Made by a program: the position numbers and the translations under genes. The notes beneath the pieces are model-generated. The model was not told where the DNA came from. It saw nothing but the letters and a program-made list of their open reading frames with translations, and did not search any database. From the NCBI RefSeq assembly GCF_000962805.1, contig NZ_JZTW01000024.1, positions 1-55,802 on the forward strand: 55,802 bases of DNA, read 5' to 3'. Origin of the DNA: Pseudarthrobacter chlorophenolicus. GTDB taxonomy: Bacteria > Actinomycetota > Actinomycetes > Actinomycetales > Micrococcaceae. Shown piece by piece: positions 41,984-50,200 of the stretch (positions are counted from its first letter, which is position 1; every line of letters begins with the position of its first letter).

Positions 41984-42553
41984 TTAGCGGTCGGACTCCG
42001 GGCTTCGGAGCCGGCGCTTGACGAAGATTGCCCTCATGACGAACACAATCACCAGGACTAGCACTGCGCCTGCCGCTGTGATTAGTTCGGTCGGGAGGCC
42101 CGTTCCGGTGGCCGCCGCGGCCGGGGACGCTGATGGTGTCGCCGTGCCCGCGGTGTTTGTGGCGCTGGCGGTGAACGTGAAGGTTCCTTCGATGGGGTGG
42201 CCGTCGGAGGAAACAACGCGCCAGACCACTGTGTATTTACCTTCCGGAGCGCTGGTTTTCACTGCCTGGGTGACGTGGTTGTCGACGATGGCCACGGGAC
42301 CGTCTGCCTGGTCGGTGCCGGTGGCATCTTCGACGCGGACGACGGAGCCGATGGCAAGCGGTGTGTGGTTGAAGGTTAGGCCGATCTTCGTGGGAACGGT
42401 GCGGACTGCGGAGCCGTTGGCGGGGTCGGTGGTCTCGGGGACATCGTGGGCTTGCGCCGCCGCGGCGGGAATCATCAGGAACGCTGTGGTGGCGAGGATC
42501 AGCAGGCATTGGGCGAGCCTGCCCCGCGAAGCGGAGCGGTGTGTCGTTTTCAT
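41984..42553 (-). CDS. copC: Copper-resistance protein CopC-like
   Basis: A 189-residue exported protein. The signal peptide is cleaved after AQA, placing His36 at the mature N-terminus (HDVPETTDPANGSAV), the first copper(II) ligand of CopC. The second His is in VSSDGHPIEGTFTF. A C-terminal membrane helix (about 157-180) and basic tail anchor it, as in actinobacterial CopC. It is the last gene of the leftward metal block, 38 bp after ycnI. Confidence 0.9.
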   Translation of the reverse strand: MKTTHRSASRGRLAQCLLILATTAFLMIPAAAAQAHDVPETTDPANGSAVRTVPTKIGLTFNHTPLAIGSVVRVEDATGTDQADGPVAIVDNHVTQAVKTSAPEGKYTVVWRVVSSDGHPIEGTFTFTASATNTAGTATPSASPAAAATGTGLPTELITAAGAVLVLVIVFVMRAIFVKRRLRSPESDR

Positions 42554-42590
42554 TGCGGGTTCTTTCAGGAGCGGGCGCGGGGGGCTGGTG

Positions 42591-43325
42591 CTACTTGGCT
42601 GCGGTGCGAGTTCGCCGGCTGGCCAGGACCAGTCCCAGCGCGGCTGCGCCGAGGATCAATCCGGCAGCGCCCAGGACGATACCCCACACGGCTGCCGCAT
42701 CGCTGGAAGTCTCCGAGGTGTGGGTCGCGGCTGCCGGGGATGCTGCCGCCGGAGATGCGGTGGGGGCGGTTCCGTCTTCGGCGGTGGTGGTGAAGGACGG
42801 GGCCGGGTGCTTGGGCTCGGGCTGGCCCTCGGCACTTTGTTCGTCCCAGTTAACGACGCTCCCATCGGTGTAGGTCTGGGCAGCCTTCAGGGTCACGGTC
42901 GTCCCGGCTGCGGGGAGTTTGCCCACGGAAAGCGAGAACGCCTGGTATTCGTTCTGACCGATCTGGTGGGTTGCGTCGGCGTTCCAGACTACGGAGCTCG
43001 GGGCCTTGGTGACGGTGGTCCCGGACACGGTGACCGGCTTGGGCAGGTCGCTGGTGATGACCTGGGCGCTCCAGCCCTCGACGGGTTTGACCGAGACCGA
43101 GGTGAAGGGAGTGTCGGTGGGCAGCTTGACTTCGAGTTTGCTGGTCTTCGCGGTCGGGGATTCGTTCGGGACGTTGAATGTCAGGTGCGTGTAGCCGTTG
43201 GCTCCGGTGTCGTCAGGGTTCACGGTGATGTGGGCAGAGGCGGCGGTGGCACCCAGGGCGATCATCCCGGCGGTCGCGGTGGCGGCGGTGAGGGTTTTGA
43301 GGGTACGACGGATTGAGGTTTTCAT
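42591..43325 (-). CDS. ycnI: YcnI-family (DUF1775) copper-binding membrane protein
   Basis: A 244-residue protein. The ATG at 43325 is chosen because GGAAGG is 7 nt upstream; a nearer ATG at 43331 is too close. The signal peptide ends ATAASA, giving mature His32 (HITVNPDD), the proposed copper-binding residue of YcnI with conserved Trp residues (GWSAQVI, VNWDEQ). A Thr/Ala/Ser-rich linker precedes a C-terminal membrane helix. Usually found with CopC/CopD, as here. Confidence 0.9.
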   Translation of the reverse strand: MKTSIRRTLKTLTAATATAGMIALGATAASAHITVNPDDTGANGYTHLTFNVPNESPTAKTSKLEVKLPTDTPFTSVSVKPVEGWSAQVITSDLPKPVTVSGTTVTKAPSSVVWNADATHQIGQNEYQAFSLSVGKLPAAGTTVTLKAAQTYTDGSVVNWDEQSAEGQPEPKHPAPSFTTTAEDGTAPTASPAAASPAAATHTSETSSDAAAVWGIVLGAAGLILGAAALGLVLASRRTRTAAK

Positions 43326-43463
43326 GAACATGCCTTCCAAAAAGTGGGTGCGCCAAAGGGCCGCGGATGCGGCGGCGCAAGAGAGAGGAAACACGGCTGA
43401 CCGGCAGCGAGGCCTTGCTTGTGGGCAGGGCCGGCGGATCAGCGGCGTAGGGTGAGGTGCCGC

Positions 43464-44091
43464 TCAGAGAGAAGCGGGCTGAACACGCGGCGGCCCGCGC
43501 CGGGCGGGCAGCCGCAGGCTTCTCCACCGGGAAGGAATGACGGTCAGGCGCGGGGCTGGAAGGTGCGGCCAGTCGGGAATGACCACCGCCGTCAGGATCC
43601 GATCCGGATCAGGGGACACAGCCATGCGGCCAGCGCCCACACGGCTGCCTCGCCGCCGGCCACGATCAGGGCGGTGGCCAGAGTCGCTGCGGCGTGCAGG
43701 ATTAGCATCAGCGCCCCCGGGCTGCGGCGTGCTCCGGCATCTGAACCCCCGCTAAAGGGGGCACCGGTCCGGTGCCGTGCAGATGCCCGCCGGGACCGGG
43801 AGTGAACGCTGCTGACACCGACAGGGCATTGAAGGCCTCGTGCAGGACCAGTTCGCCGGCGGCGAGAAGCCCGACCATCACAGGGGCGGTGATCCTTATT
43901 TTGGCCAGGATCATCACCGGTGCCAGCACCAGGGCGACGAGTCCGGCGAAAATGGCCGGCTCGGGCAGGGAACCGCCGGCTGGCACGTGGGCTCCGGCGG
44001 CCAGAGGGAACATGGCGGCGGTAAAGGTGACTGCACGAGGGAACGGGAAATATTGGGTCCTTAGGCATGGTCGCGGGACATTGATTTCCAT
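43464..44091 (-). pseudogene. Broken polytopic membrane protein of the cop cluster (two frameshifts)
   Basis: Three frame segments together read like one actinobacterial cop-cluster membrane protein. Segment 1 (from 44091): TFTAAMFPLAAGAHVPAGG and ILAKIRITAPVMVGLLAAGE, a Gly/His linker, then GVQMPEHAAARG and a stop. Segment 2, shifted at the CCCGGGGG run near 43710: SPGALMLILHAAATLATALI and AVWALAAWLCPLIRI, then a stop at 43592. Segment 3: LTAVVIPDWPHLPAPRLTV and RRGPPRVQPASL, stop at 43464. The second break coincides with a GGATC duplication near 43600. The first junction also makes TGATG, so two coupled proteins are possible. The start overlaps the CopD end. Confidence 0.7.
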
Positions 44092-45848
44092 CGCGCGCCC
44101 CTAGACCGTGTTTTCCTGCCGGAATTCTGCAGAGGCCTTCTCCTGCGCTGGCGGGATCTGATGACGAGCACGGCCGACAGGACGCAGCTGGAGAGCAGGA
44201 TGATCCCTGCGTTGTGTTGGTCTGCGGCGGGGACGGGCCCCCAAACTCGTCCGAGACCTGAAAACCACTCTTGTTCGATGACATCGGGATTGAGGAATCG
44301 GACACCTATCGCTCCGATTCCTGCTAATCCGGCTGTAAGTCCAGCCAAGCGGTGTCGAAGGTGTTCAGGTTCCTCTCCTCCCTCTTGTAGGGCATTGGCG
44401 AGGAGGATCCCGAGCGCAAGGAAAAGTATTAGGCCGAATTCATGGACCACATGCTCGGCCAGGCTCAACCTGAGTGCGGGCGTCAGATAGAACAGGATGG
44501 TCACTGATCCGAGCACGAGCCCGGAGAACAATGGCCCAGATGCGATGGCGGTGTTTTGAAGCCATAGGACGCTTTCCCGCGCTCCGGTGCTTCCATCTTC
44601 CCTCGCCGGCAGAACCGTAAGGGCGAGCCGCAGCGGCCGGGAAGCGACAAGCAGCCACGGCACTGCATAGGCCAAAGCCATCGTGGCAGTGGCGTGCACG
44701 CTGAGAAGCACCGGCCCGTAAACGGCGGGGAATCCGGAGGTGATGAAGGTCAGGAGTATCAGCGCACTAAACCAGCTGAACAAGCGGTGTCGGGGCCACG
44801 GGTCGTGGGAACACCGGGCGCGGCTGTAGGCCCAGCCGTAAAAGAGTGCCGCCAGGATCGCCGCGGTAATCCACAGCCAGTCCGGGCGCCATTGGGTAAG
44901 CCATGCTGACGCGGTTAATTCAGGTGGCAGCAGATAGCCGGTGAGGATCTGGGCCGGGGTTGCCTTGGGGTCCGGTTCCAGGGGCACGGGGGAAGGGCTA
45001 CGGGACAAGGCGACGGCAAGGCCCATAACCGCCCCCATAATGACCAGTTCGAGGATCAGAACCCGCCACAGCAGACGGGACCGACGGTGCGTAGTGGTCA
45101 ATCTGGGGATTATCCAGCACCGGTGTAGGAGGCCGATCGCTCCCAGGAGCAGCGTAGCGGCCGTCTTTAGAAGGAGGAGACCGCCGTATGGGGAGAGGAG
45201 CCCCCCGATACCGCCGAGACGGTAAATGGCACTGATCGTTCCCGTGATCAGCACGAGTGCGAAGGCCAGTCCGGCCAGGGCTGAAAAACGGGAGAGAACC
45301 GTCTGCGCTGTGGAACCGTCGGCATCAGCCGTGCCAAGGGCAGGAATGATGCATGCCAGCACGAGGATTCCCCCGACCCAGACTGTCCCGGCCCCGACGT
45401 GCAGGCCCAAGGCGTTGCTGGCTCCGATGTGGTCGACGCCACCGGAAGCGTGGCCGATTGCTGCAGTCGCCGGAACGATGCTGGAGAGCGCAAGCACGGC
45501 AGCGGACAGGAGTCCGGCCGCAGAGCGCACGGCAACGACCAGCATGCTCACCAGGACCGCGATGAACAAGATCGTCAGCCGTGCCCGGCCGACCCCGACG
45601 CCGGTCACGAATAATCCGAGCTGGTCTGCGAAGTCCGCCCCGGCGCTGAGGGGAATACCGGCCACATCGGCATACGTCAGGACAAGGACGGCCAAGGCGG
45701 CCAGCACCCACACGGCCGCGGCCCATAATGCCACTGTCAGGGCCCGGCCGAAGGCGGGGCCCTGATCCGGCTCCGGTTTGCGGGGCAGGATGACCGCGGT
45801 GAAAATCAGCGATCCAACGACGGCTGCAAGGGCGAGGTGATGCAACAC
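44061..45848 (-). CDS. copD: CopD-CtaG fusion membrane protein
   Basis: A 595-residue protein with about 15 membrane segments. The N-terminal half is CopD-like copper import (HHLALAAVVGSLIFTAVI, ASNALGLHVGAGTVWVGGIL, SPYGGLLLLKTAATLLLGAIGL). The C-terminal half is CtaG_Cox/caa3-type (FITSGFPAVYGPVLLSVHAT, AEHVVHEFGLILFLALGI). As read it starts at GTG 45846-45848. The codons just upstream, VLSDPGIIVRWGLAP, belong to the family N-terminus but end at a stop in frame. A better ATG at 45936 (MTTEGYRGGSRA) is in another frame, so one base seems missing near 45900. Confidence 0.82.
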   Translation of the reverse strand: MLHHLALAAVVGSLIFTAVILPRKPEPDQGPAFGRALTVALWAAAVWVLAALAVLVLTYADVAGIPLSAGADFADQLGLFVTGVGVGRARLTILFIAVLVSMLVVAVRSAAGLLSAAVLALSSIVPATAAIGHASGGVDHIGASNALGLHVGAGTVWVGGILVLACIIPALGTADADGSTAQTVLSRFSALAGLAFALVLITGTISAIYRLGGIGGLLSPYGGLLLLKTAATLLLGAIGLLHRCWIIPRLTTTHRRSRLLWRVLILELVIMGAVMGLAVALSRSPSPVPLEPDPKATPAQILTGYLLPPELTASAWLTQWRPDWLWITAAILAALFYGWAYSRARCSHDPWPRHRLFSWFSALILLTFITSGFPAVYGPVLLSVHATATMALAYAVPWLLVASRPLRLALTVLPAREDGSTGARESVLWLQNTAIASGPLFSGLVLGSVTILFYLTPALRLSLAEHVVHEFGLILFLALGILLANALQEGGEEPEHLRHRLAGLTAGLAGIGAIGVRFLNPDVIEQEWFSGLGRVWGPVPAADQHNAGIILLSSCVLSAVLVIRSRQRRRRPLQNSGRKTRSRGARWKSMSRDHA

Positions 45849-46045
45849 CAGAACGGGCGCTAGCCCCCACCGGACAATGATGCCGGGGTCTGACAGAACG
45901 CGCTCTCGAGCCGCCCCGGTACCCTTCAGTCGTCATCGGTCTTTCAAGGTTCTGGTCGAGCTTCCCGGACCCGGAGCAGGGTCCCCGATTCCGGGGCATA
46001 CCCTCTCCTGTGCGCTCAAGGTGTGGCGGAAGGCGGTCCCGCCGT

Positions 46046-46684
46046 TCAGAGCCCGGCCGGGAATGTGTAGTTCGGATCGATGAAAGCCGGCTCTTTCCCG
46101 TACACCAGCGCGATCCGGTCATGGGCGGCCAGGGCAACACCTGTCACGTCCCACGTCTTGATCTTTCCGTTGACGTACACCGTCCACTTGTCCGCTTCGG
46201 AGCTGCAGTCCGGGCCGATACATCCGGTGCCGCCGAGCATTCCCCATTCCTGCAGGAGCTGGCCCAGGGTGTAGCGCTGGCCGGCCGTGGGGGCTTCGAT
46301 GTGGATGATTCCCGAGGTGTCGTGGGTGTGCAGGGGGGAAATGCCGTTGGGTTTACCGTCCGGGCCGAGGGTGACCCCGATGCCCCCGGGAACCGTGACG
46401 GGTTTGCCGTGCACGACGACGTCTAGGTGGGCATGAAAATGTTCCGCCGTTCCCTCGGCCGTGAGGACCTGCAGCCCTGCGGCCTCGATCCTCCCGGCCG
46501 CCCCGGCAGGATCCAGCGCCCAGCTGGTCGCGGACGGCCCGGTGGGAGGGGGGGCCGACGCGGGTACGCCAGGCGCCACGGCCGAGGTCGTCCCCGGCGC
46601 CGAGGACGACGCGGTACCGGAACACCCGGCAAGGGCCAAGGCAGCCAGTGCTGTGACGGTCAGGGTCATCCAACGCTGTTTCAT
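46046..46684 (-). CDS. His-rich surface lipoprotein of the mer/cop block
   Basis: A 212-residue lipoprotein: MKQRWMTLTVTALAALALAGC with lipid Cys21, a Ser/Pro/Ala linker, then a conserved domain with metal-ligand-like motifs EHFHAHLDVVVHGKPV, SPLHTHDTSGIIHIE and CIGPDCSSEADKW. The clustered His and paired Cys suggest extracytoplasmic metal binding, but no function is established for the family. Start at 46684; 68 bp after merB and probably in its transcript. Confidence 0.75.
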   Translation of the reverse strand: MKQRWMTLTVTALAALALAGCSGTASSSAPGTTSAVAPGVPASAPPPTGPSATSWALDPAGAAGRIEAAGLQVLTAEGTAEHFHAHLDVVVHGKPVTVPGGIGVTLGPDGKPNGISPLHTHDTSGIIHIEAPTAGQRYTLGQLLQEWGMLGGTGCIGPDCSSEADKWTVYVNGKIKTWDVTGVALAAHDRIALVYGKEPAFIDPNYTFPAGL

Positions 46685-46752
46685 ACCGAAGGGGTGGGCC
46701 TTTCGAACCAGACGGGTCCGGCGCTGTGGGAGGGCGCCGGGGGCGGGGGGCG

Positions 46753-47418
46753 TCAGCAGCTGCAGCTTTGCGCTCCGTTGCCCGGTTTTTCCCTGTTCTG
46801 GCTGGTGGTCCCGGCGAGCATTTGGTCGGCCATGGTGGACGCGAGCCGGTATGCCTCCTCGACGGGGATGACCGTCCCTTCGGGGTGGTTTTCGAGCCAT
46901 GGTCCTGCCTCATCGGGTGAGGCGAAGAAGTGGACCTGGTTGCAGAAGGAGGACCGGACCGAGCTCATGTCCTCCGGGTTGACCAGGGAGACCACGGCTG
47001 TAGCCGGTTCGACGCTGGTGACACCGGAGCTGTCAACGCGCACCCGAACCGGTGTTCCGGTTGATTTGTAGGCGGACTCGATCCGGGCGGGGGCGCCGAG
47101 GAGGGTCGGGAAAATCAGGGTGTCGAGTGCGCACCAGGTGTAGAGCTGTTCGCCGCCGACTTCGAAGCGGTGCTGCGTGGGACGCTGAGTCAGGCCCTGC
47201 CCGACGATCCGGCCTGAACCGTCGTATTCGGTGTCGGCCATGGCCTCAAGCGCCGCGCGGATTTCCTCGACGGGCCGCCCGGTCGCGGCGGCAAGGTCCG
47301 CGATGTCGACCGGGTCACCCAGGGCGAGGAGCTTCATCAGCGGCAACCACAGCCAGGGCTGCATGCCGGTCTCCCCGGTGGCGAGGCGTTCAGTAACGTG
47401 GCTAATGTCGTTCGTCAT
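46753..47418 (-). CDS. merB: Organomercurial (alkylmercury) lyase
   Basis: A 221-residue MerB that cleaves carbon-mercury bonds and hands Hg(II) to MerA. The catalytic residues fall at the textbook positions: Cys96 and Asp99 in YTWCALDT and Cys159 in SSFCNQVHFF. An N-terminal winged-helix-like part precedes them. A C-terminal CSC tail is extra and may help mercury transfer. It sits 40 bp after merA. Confidence 0.95.
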   Translation of the reverse strand: MTNDISHVTERLATGETGMQPWLWLPLMKLLALGDPVDIADLAAATGRPVEEIRAALEAMADTEYDGSGRIVGQGLTQRPTQHRFEVGGEQLYTWCALDTLIFPTLLGAPARIESAYKSTGTPVRVRVDSSGVTSVEPATAVVSLVNPEDMSSVRSSFCNQVHFFASPDEAGPWLENHPEGTVIPVEEAYRLASTMADQMLAGTTSQNREKPGNGAQSCSC

Positions 47419-47458
47419 GATTTGTTCCTTCGAGTTTTTGAGGTTGACGGGAAAAGGG

Positions 47459-48907
47459 TCAGGAGGCGCAGCAGGAGAGTTTGGAGACGTCCGTTTTGAA
47501 GGACTGGGCGGCGATTTTGATACCTTCGGCCATCGTCAGGTACGGGGACCAGAGGTTCGCGACCTGATCCACGGTCATCCCGGCCTCCAGGATGTACACG
47601 CCGGCCGCGGCCAGGTCACCGGCTTCCTTACCCACGGCCGTGATGCCCACGATCCGGCCGGTGCTGTTGTCGGCGACGATCTTGATGAACCCGCGGGTGT
47701 CACGGTTTACGAGGGCACGGGGCACGTATTCCAGCGGCAGGACCCGGCATTCGCAGCGGATGCCCGCCTCGTTGGCTTCCTTGTCGGTCATGCCGACAGC
47801 GGCCAGGGCTGGGCTGGTGAAGGTGACCCGGGGCAGGTGCCGGTAGTCGACCTCGCGGCCGACCTGGTTGAATGCGTTCTCCACCATCAGGGTGCCGTGC
47901 GAGGCTGCGACATAGACGAATTCCCGGTGCCCTGTCACGTCCCCGGCGGCCCAGATCCTGGGGTTGGTGCTCGCCAGCGTGTCCTGGACTAGGACTTCGC
48001 CGCGATCCCCGGTCTTCACGCCCACGATGTCCAGGTTAAGACCCTCGGTGACCGGGCGCCGGCCCATGGCCACGAGGAGCCGGGTGGCCCGGAATTGTTC
48101 CTGCCCGCCGGAGACCGTCGCGGTTGCGACGACTTCCCCGGTGGCTGGGTCGGTGTGCACCGCGGAAACCGTGGCACGGCGGACGACGCGTATACCCTCG
48201 TCGGCGAAAACGCTCATCAGGGCCCGGGACGCTTCCGGTTCCTCGGCCGAGGCCAGGCGGGAACGGACCAGCATGGTGACCTTGGACCCGAGGCGGGCGA
48301 AAAGCTGGGCCTGTTCCAGCGCCACGTATCCGCCGCCGAACACCAGCAGTGATTCCGGTACCTCGTCCAGTTCCATGGCCGTGGTCGAGGTCAGATACTC
48401 GACATCCTGAAGGCCCTCGATCGGAGGCGCCCAGGGGGTCGAGCCGGTCGCAACCAGATAGTGCTCGGCGCGCACTTCACTGCGGGCACCATCCGCTCCA
48501 GTGACTTCCAAAACCGGTTCCTGCGGACTGCCGGCGAACGCGGCGTTGCCCTGGCGCAACTCCCACCCGTACTCGGCGGCCAGGTCCACGTACTTGTCGG
48601 CTCGCATCGTCTCCACCAGGGAACGTTTTCCCTCGATGAGCGCGGCCATATCGACCGGTTCGGATGTAGTGCTGATCCCGGGGAACCGGCCGGAGGCATC
48701 CAGTGCCACATGCCGCGCCTCCGCCGCTGCCAACAGCGCCTTGGAGGGAACACAACCGGTATTCACGCAAGTCCCGCCGACGGTGGACCGCTCCACCATC
48801 AGCACCCGCTTGCCCAGGTTGGTGGCTCTGATCGCGGCGGCGAACGCACCGCCGCCTGAGCCGATCACTGCCAGATCATAATCAAACGCTGCTGCTGCTT
48901 CAGTCAT
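47459..48907 (-). CDS. merA: Mercuric reductase
   Basis: A 482-residue FAD/NADPH disulfide oxidoreductase reducing Hg(II) to volatile Hg(0). VIGSGGGAFAAAIRA binds FAD, the redox pair is Cys47/Cys52 in GGTCVNTGCVPSK, and the C-terminal mercury-relay pair is Cys479/Cys480 (KLSCCAS). The N-terminal HMA (NmerA) domain of many MerA proteins is absent; the adjacent 103-aa HMA-like protein might replace it. AGGAAG precedes the ATG, and a MerR-type dyad lies 54-75 bp upstream. Confidence 0.97.
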   Translation of the reverse strand: MTEAAAAFDYDLAVIGSGGGAFAAAIRATNLGKRVLMVERSTVGGTCVNTGCVPSKALLAAAEARHVALDASGRFPGISTTSEPVDMAALIEGKRSLVETMRADKYVDLAAEYGWELRQGNAAFAGSPQEPVLEVTGADGARSEVRAEHYLVATGSTPWAPPIEGLQDVEYLTSTTAMELDEVPESLLVFGGGYVALEQAQLFARLGSKVTMLVRSRLASAEEPEASRALMSVFADEGIRVVRRATVSAVHTDPATGEVVATATVSGGQEQFRATRLLVAMGRRPVTEGLNLDIVGVKTGDRGEVLVQDTLASTNPRIWAAGDVTGHREFVYVAASHGTLMVENAFNQVGREVDYRHLPRVTFTSPALAAVGMTDKEANEAGIRCECRVLPLEYVPRALVNRDTRGFIKIVADNSTGRIVGITAVGKEAGDLAAAGVYILEAGMTVDQVANLWSPYLTMAEGIKIAAQSFKTDVSKLSCCAS

Positions 48908-48960
48908 GAGATCTTCCTATAGTCATAGAGGACAATGCCGTTCAATGCCCAGTCTGCACA

Positions 48961-48982
48961 TTGACCTACAGGGCAAGGTCAA
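48961..48982 (-). promoter_or_regulatory. MerR-type promoter/operator directly upstream of merA
   Basis: A perfect 7-bp inverted repeat, TTGACCT (48961-48967) and AGGTCAA (48976-48982), with 8 bp between. On the minus strand TTGACC serves as -35, and a weak -10 (CAGACT) follows after a stretched spacer of about 20 bp, as in MerR/CueR-activated promoters. This gives merA-merB an inducible promoter separate from that of the 103-aa gene. Confidence 0.7.
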
Positions 48983-49017
48983 GAGAGCGGTGAACCAATA
49001 AGGCCCCAACCGCTTGG

Positions 49018-49329
49018 TCAAAGGGTAGTGGCGCCGGCGCCCGGAAAACCGAGGTCACGTACTGCCTCTACGGCATCAGCGAGCCGCCCGCTCTCACCGC
49101 GCTGCAACCGGACCGTCACGATTTCGGCCGCGGAATCGATATTTTCGACCGTGATTCCGGGCCAGCTCTCAAGTTCCTCGCGGACTGCGTCATCGGCCGC
49201 GATAGCGCAGCAGCCCCCGCCAATGGGTGCGGCGCCGTCCAAGCCGGGCACGGAAAGAACACGCGTCTGCCAGTCCTGGCGATCATCAGCCGGAGCGGCG
49301 AGGGAAGCGGGTGAGGCGTGGGTAGTCAT
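49018..49329 (-). CDS. HMA-like heavy-metal-binding protein with CC motif
   Basis: A 103-residue soluble protein. Residues about 23-103 show a beta-alpha-beta-beta-alpha-beta pattern ending AVRDLGFPGAG, like an HMA domain. The metal motif is GGGCCAIAADDAV (Cys40-Cys41) rather than CxxC. It is first in the mer transcript, divergent from merR, where merP or a mercury chaperone is often found. It may bind Hg(II) and deliver it to MerA, which lacks its own HMA domain here. Confidence 0.7.
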   Translation of the reverse strand: MTTHASPASLAAPADDRQDWQTRVLSVPGLDGAAPIGGGCCAIAADDAVREELESWPGITVENIDSAAEIVTVRLQRGESGRLADAVEAVRDLGFPGAGATTL

Positions 49330-49452
49330 CTTGTATCCCCGGGCAAAAGTAGGTTTGGAAAGGGTGCCGTTACAGGCAAAGCGCCGGCCGAAATGACGTC
49401 GACCCGGCTTACAGTGCCGGTCCCGATAATGGGCCGGCTTTGCCGTATCCCC

Positions 49453-49484
49453 ATTCTCAACCTTCCCCTATAATGGAATGTCAA
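49453..49484 (-). promoter_or_regulatory. Divergent mer promoter/operator (merR control region)
   Basis: On the minus strand TTGACA (49484-49479), a 20-bp spacer and GAGAAT (49458-49453). The long spacer contains the imperfect dyad TTCC/GGAA expected for MerR. On the plus strand a TATAAT at 49469-49474 can drive merR itself, so the two promoters overlap as in classical mer operons. Confidence 0.75.
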
Positions 49485-49527
49485 GCAGTGGTTCAACACA
49501 GCGACCAAACATCTACAGCAGGAGCAC

Positions 49528-49920
49528 ATGATGCGTATCGGTGAGGCCGCAGCGGCTGCAGGCATGACCACCAAGACCCTTCGGTTCTACGAGGACCGGG
49601 GACTTCTCCCGCCCGCCCATCGCGCTACCAACGGATACCGCGACTACGGCGGCGAAGCCATCACGCGGCTTGAATTCATCCGCAGGGGCCGCGCCGCGGG
49701 CCTAACCCTGGCCCAGATCAGTGACATCCTCACCGTCCGTGACCATGGCACCGCCCCCTGCACCCATGTCAGGGATCTGCTCGCCCGGCAACTCGCTGAC
49801 CTCGACGCCCAGATCGCCGAACTTACCGCCCTCCGCGCAGCAGTCGCGGAATTCCACGACACCGCGGCCGCCGGCGACCCCAGGAAATGTGATCCCGACC
49901 AAATCTGCAGCTATCTTTAA
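49528..49920 (+). CDS. merR: Mercury-sensing MerR regulator
   Basis: A 130-residue MerR. The HTH is MRIGEAAAAAGMTTKTLRFY followed by EDRGLLPPAHR. The three cysteines expected for trigonal Hg(II) binding are present: Cys78 (APCTHV), Cys121 and Cys127 (KCDPDQIC). The ligand pattern and divergent mer genes support mercury rather than copper or zinc. It should activate the 103-aa/merA/merB transcript from the stretched promoters. Confidence 0.92.
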   Translation: MMRIGEAAAAAGMTTKTLRFYEDRGLLPPAHRATNGYRDYGGEAITRLEFIRRGRAAGLTLAQISDILTVRDHGTAPCTHVRDLLARQLADLDAQIAELTALRAAVAEFHDTAAAGDPRKCDPDQICSYL

Positions 49921-50200
49921 GAACTCCGCCTCAGGCACGGAGTACGGGAACGACCGTTCGCAAGGCATTCTGCGCCAACTGTGCAGCAATGAGCGGCATT
50001 GACGATCTTATGGCCGAGTCCAACGAGGGCCGGACAGTGGCCATGCGACGAGCCGAAGGCGTCCAGGACAACGGGAGGCCATAAAGAGGTATTACACCCG
50101 TTACTGCCCGCTTGGACTGCACTCTCCGTGGCTGTGGGGCAGCAATTGGAGCCCTGATTTTTCCCGAATACTGCAGACAAAGGACCTAACCTTCTGGCAC

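Noticed and set aside
43213..43527. A 104-codon minus-strand frame over the ycnI start
   Set aside because: It conflicts with the ycnI ribosome-binding site and signal peptide and is partly the third segment of the broken gene in a different frame.
49931..50122. Minus-strand frame resembling a protein C-terminus downstream of merR
   Set aside because: Some coding-like character, but it has no start signal and no family, and overlapping frames are equally open. Treated as unresolved.
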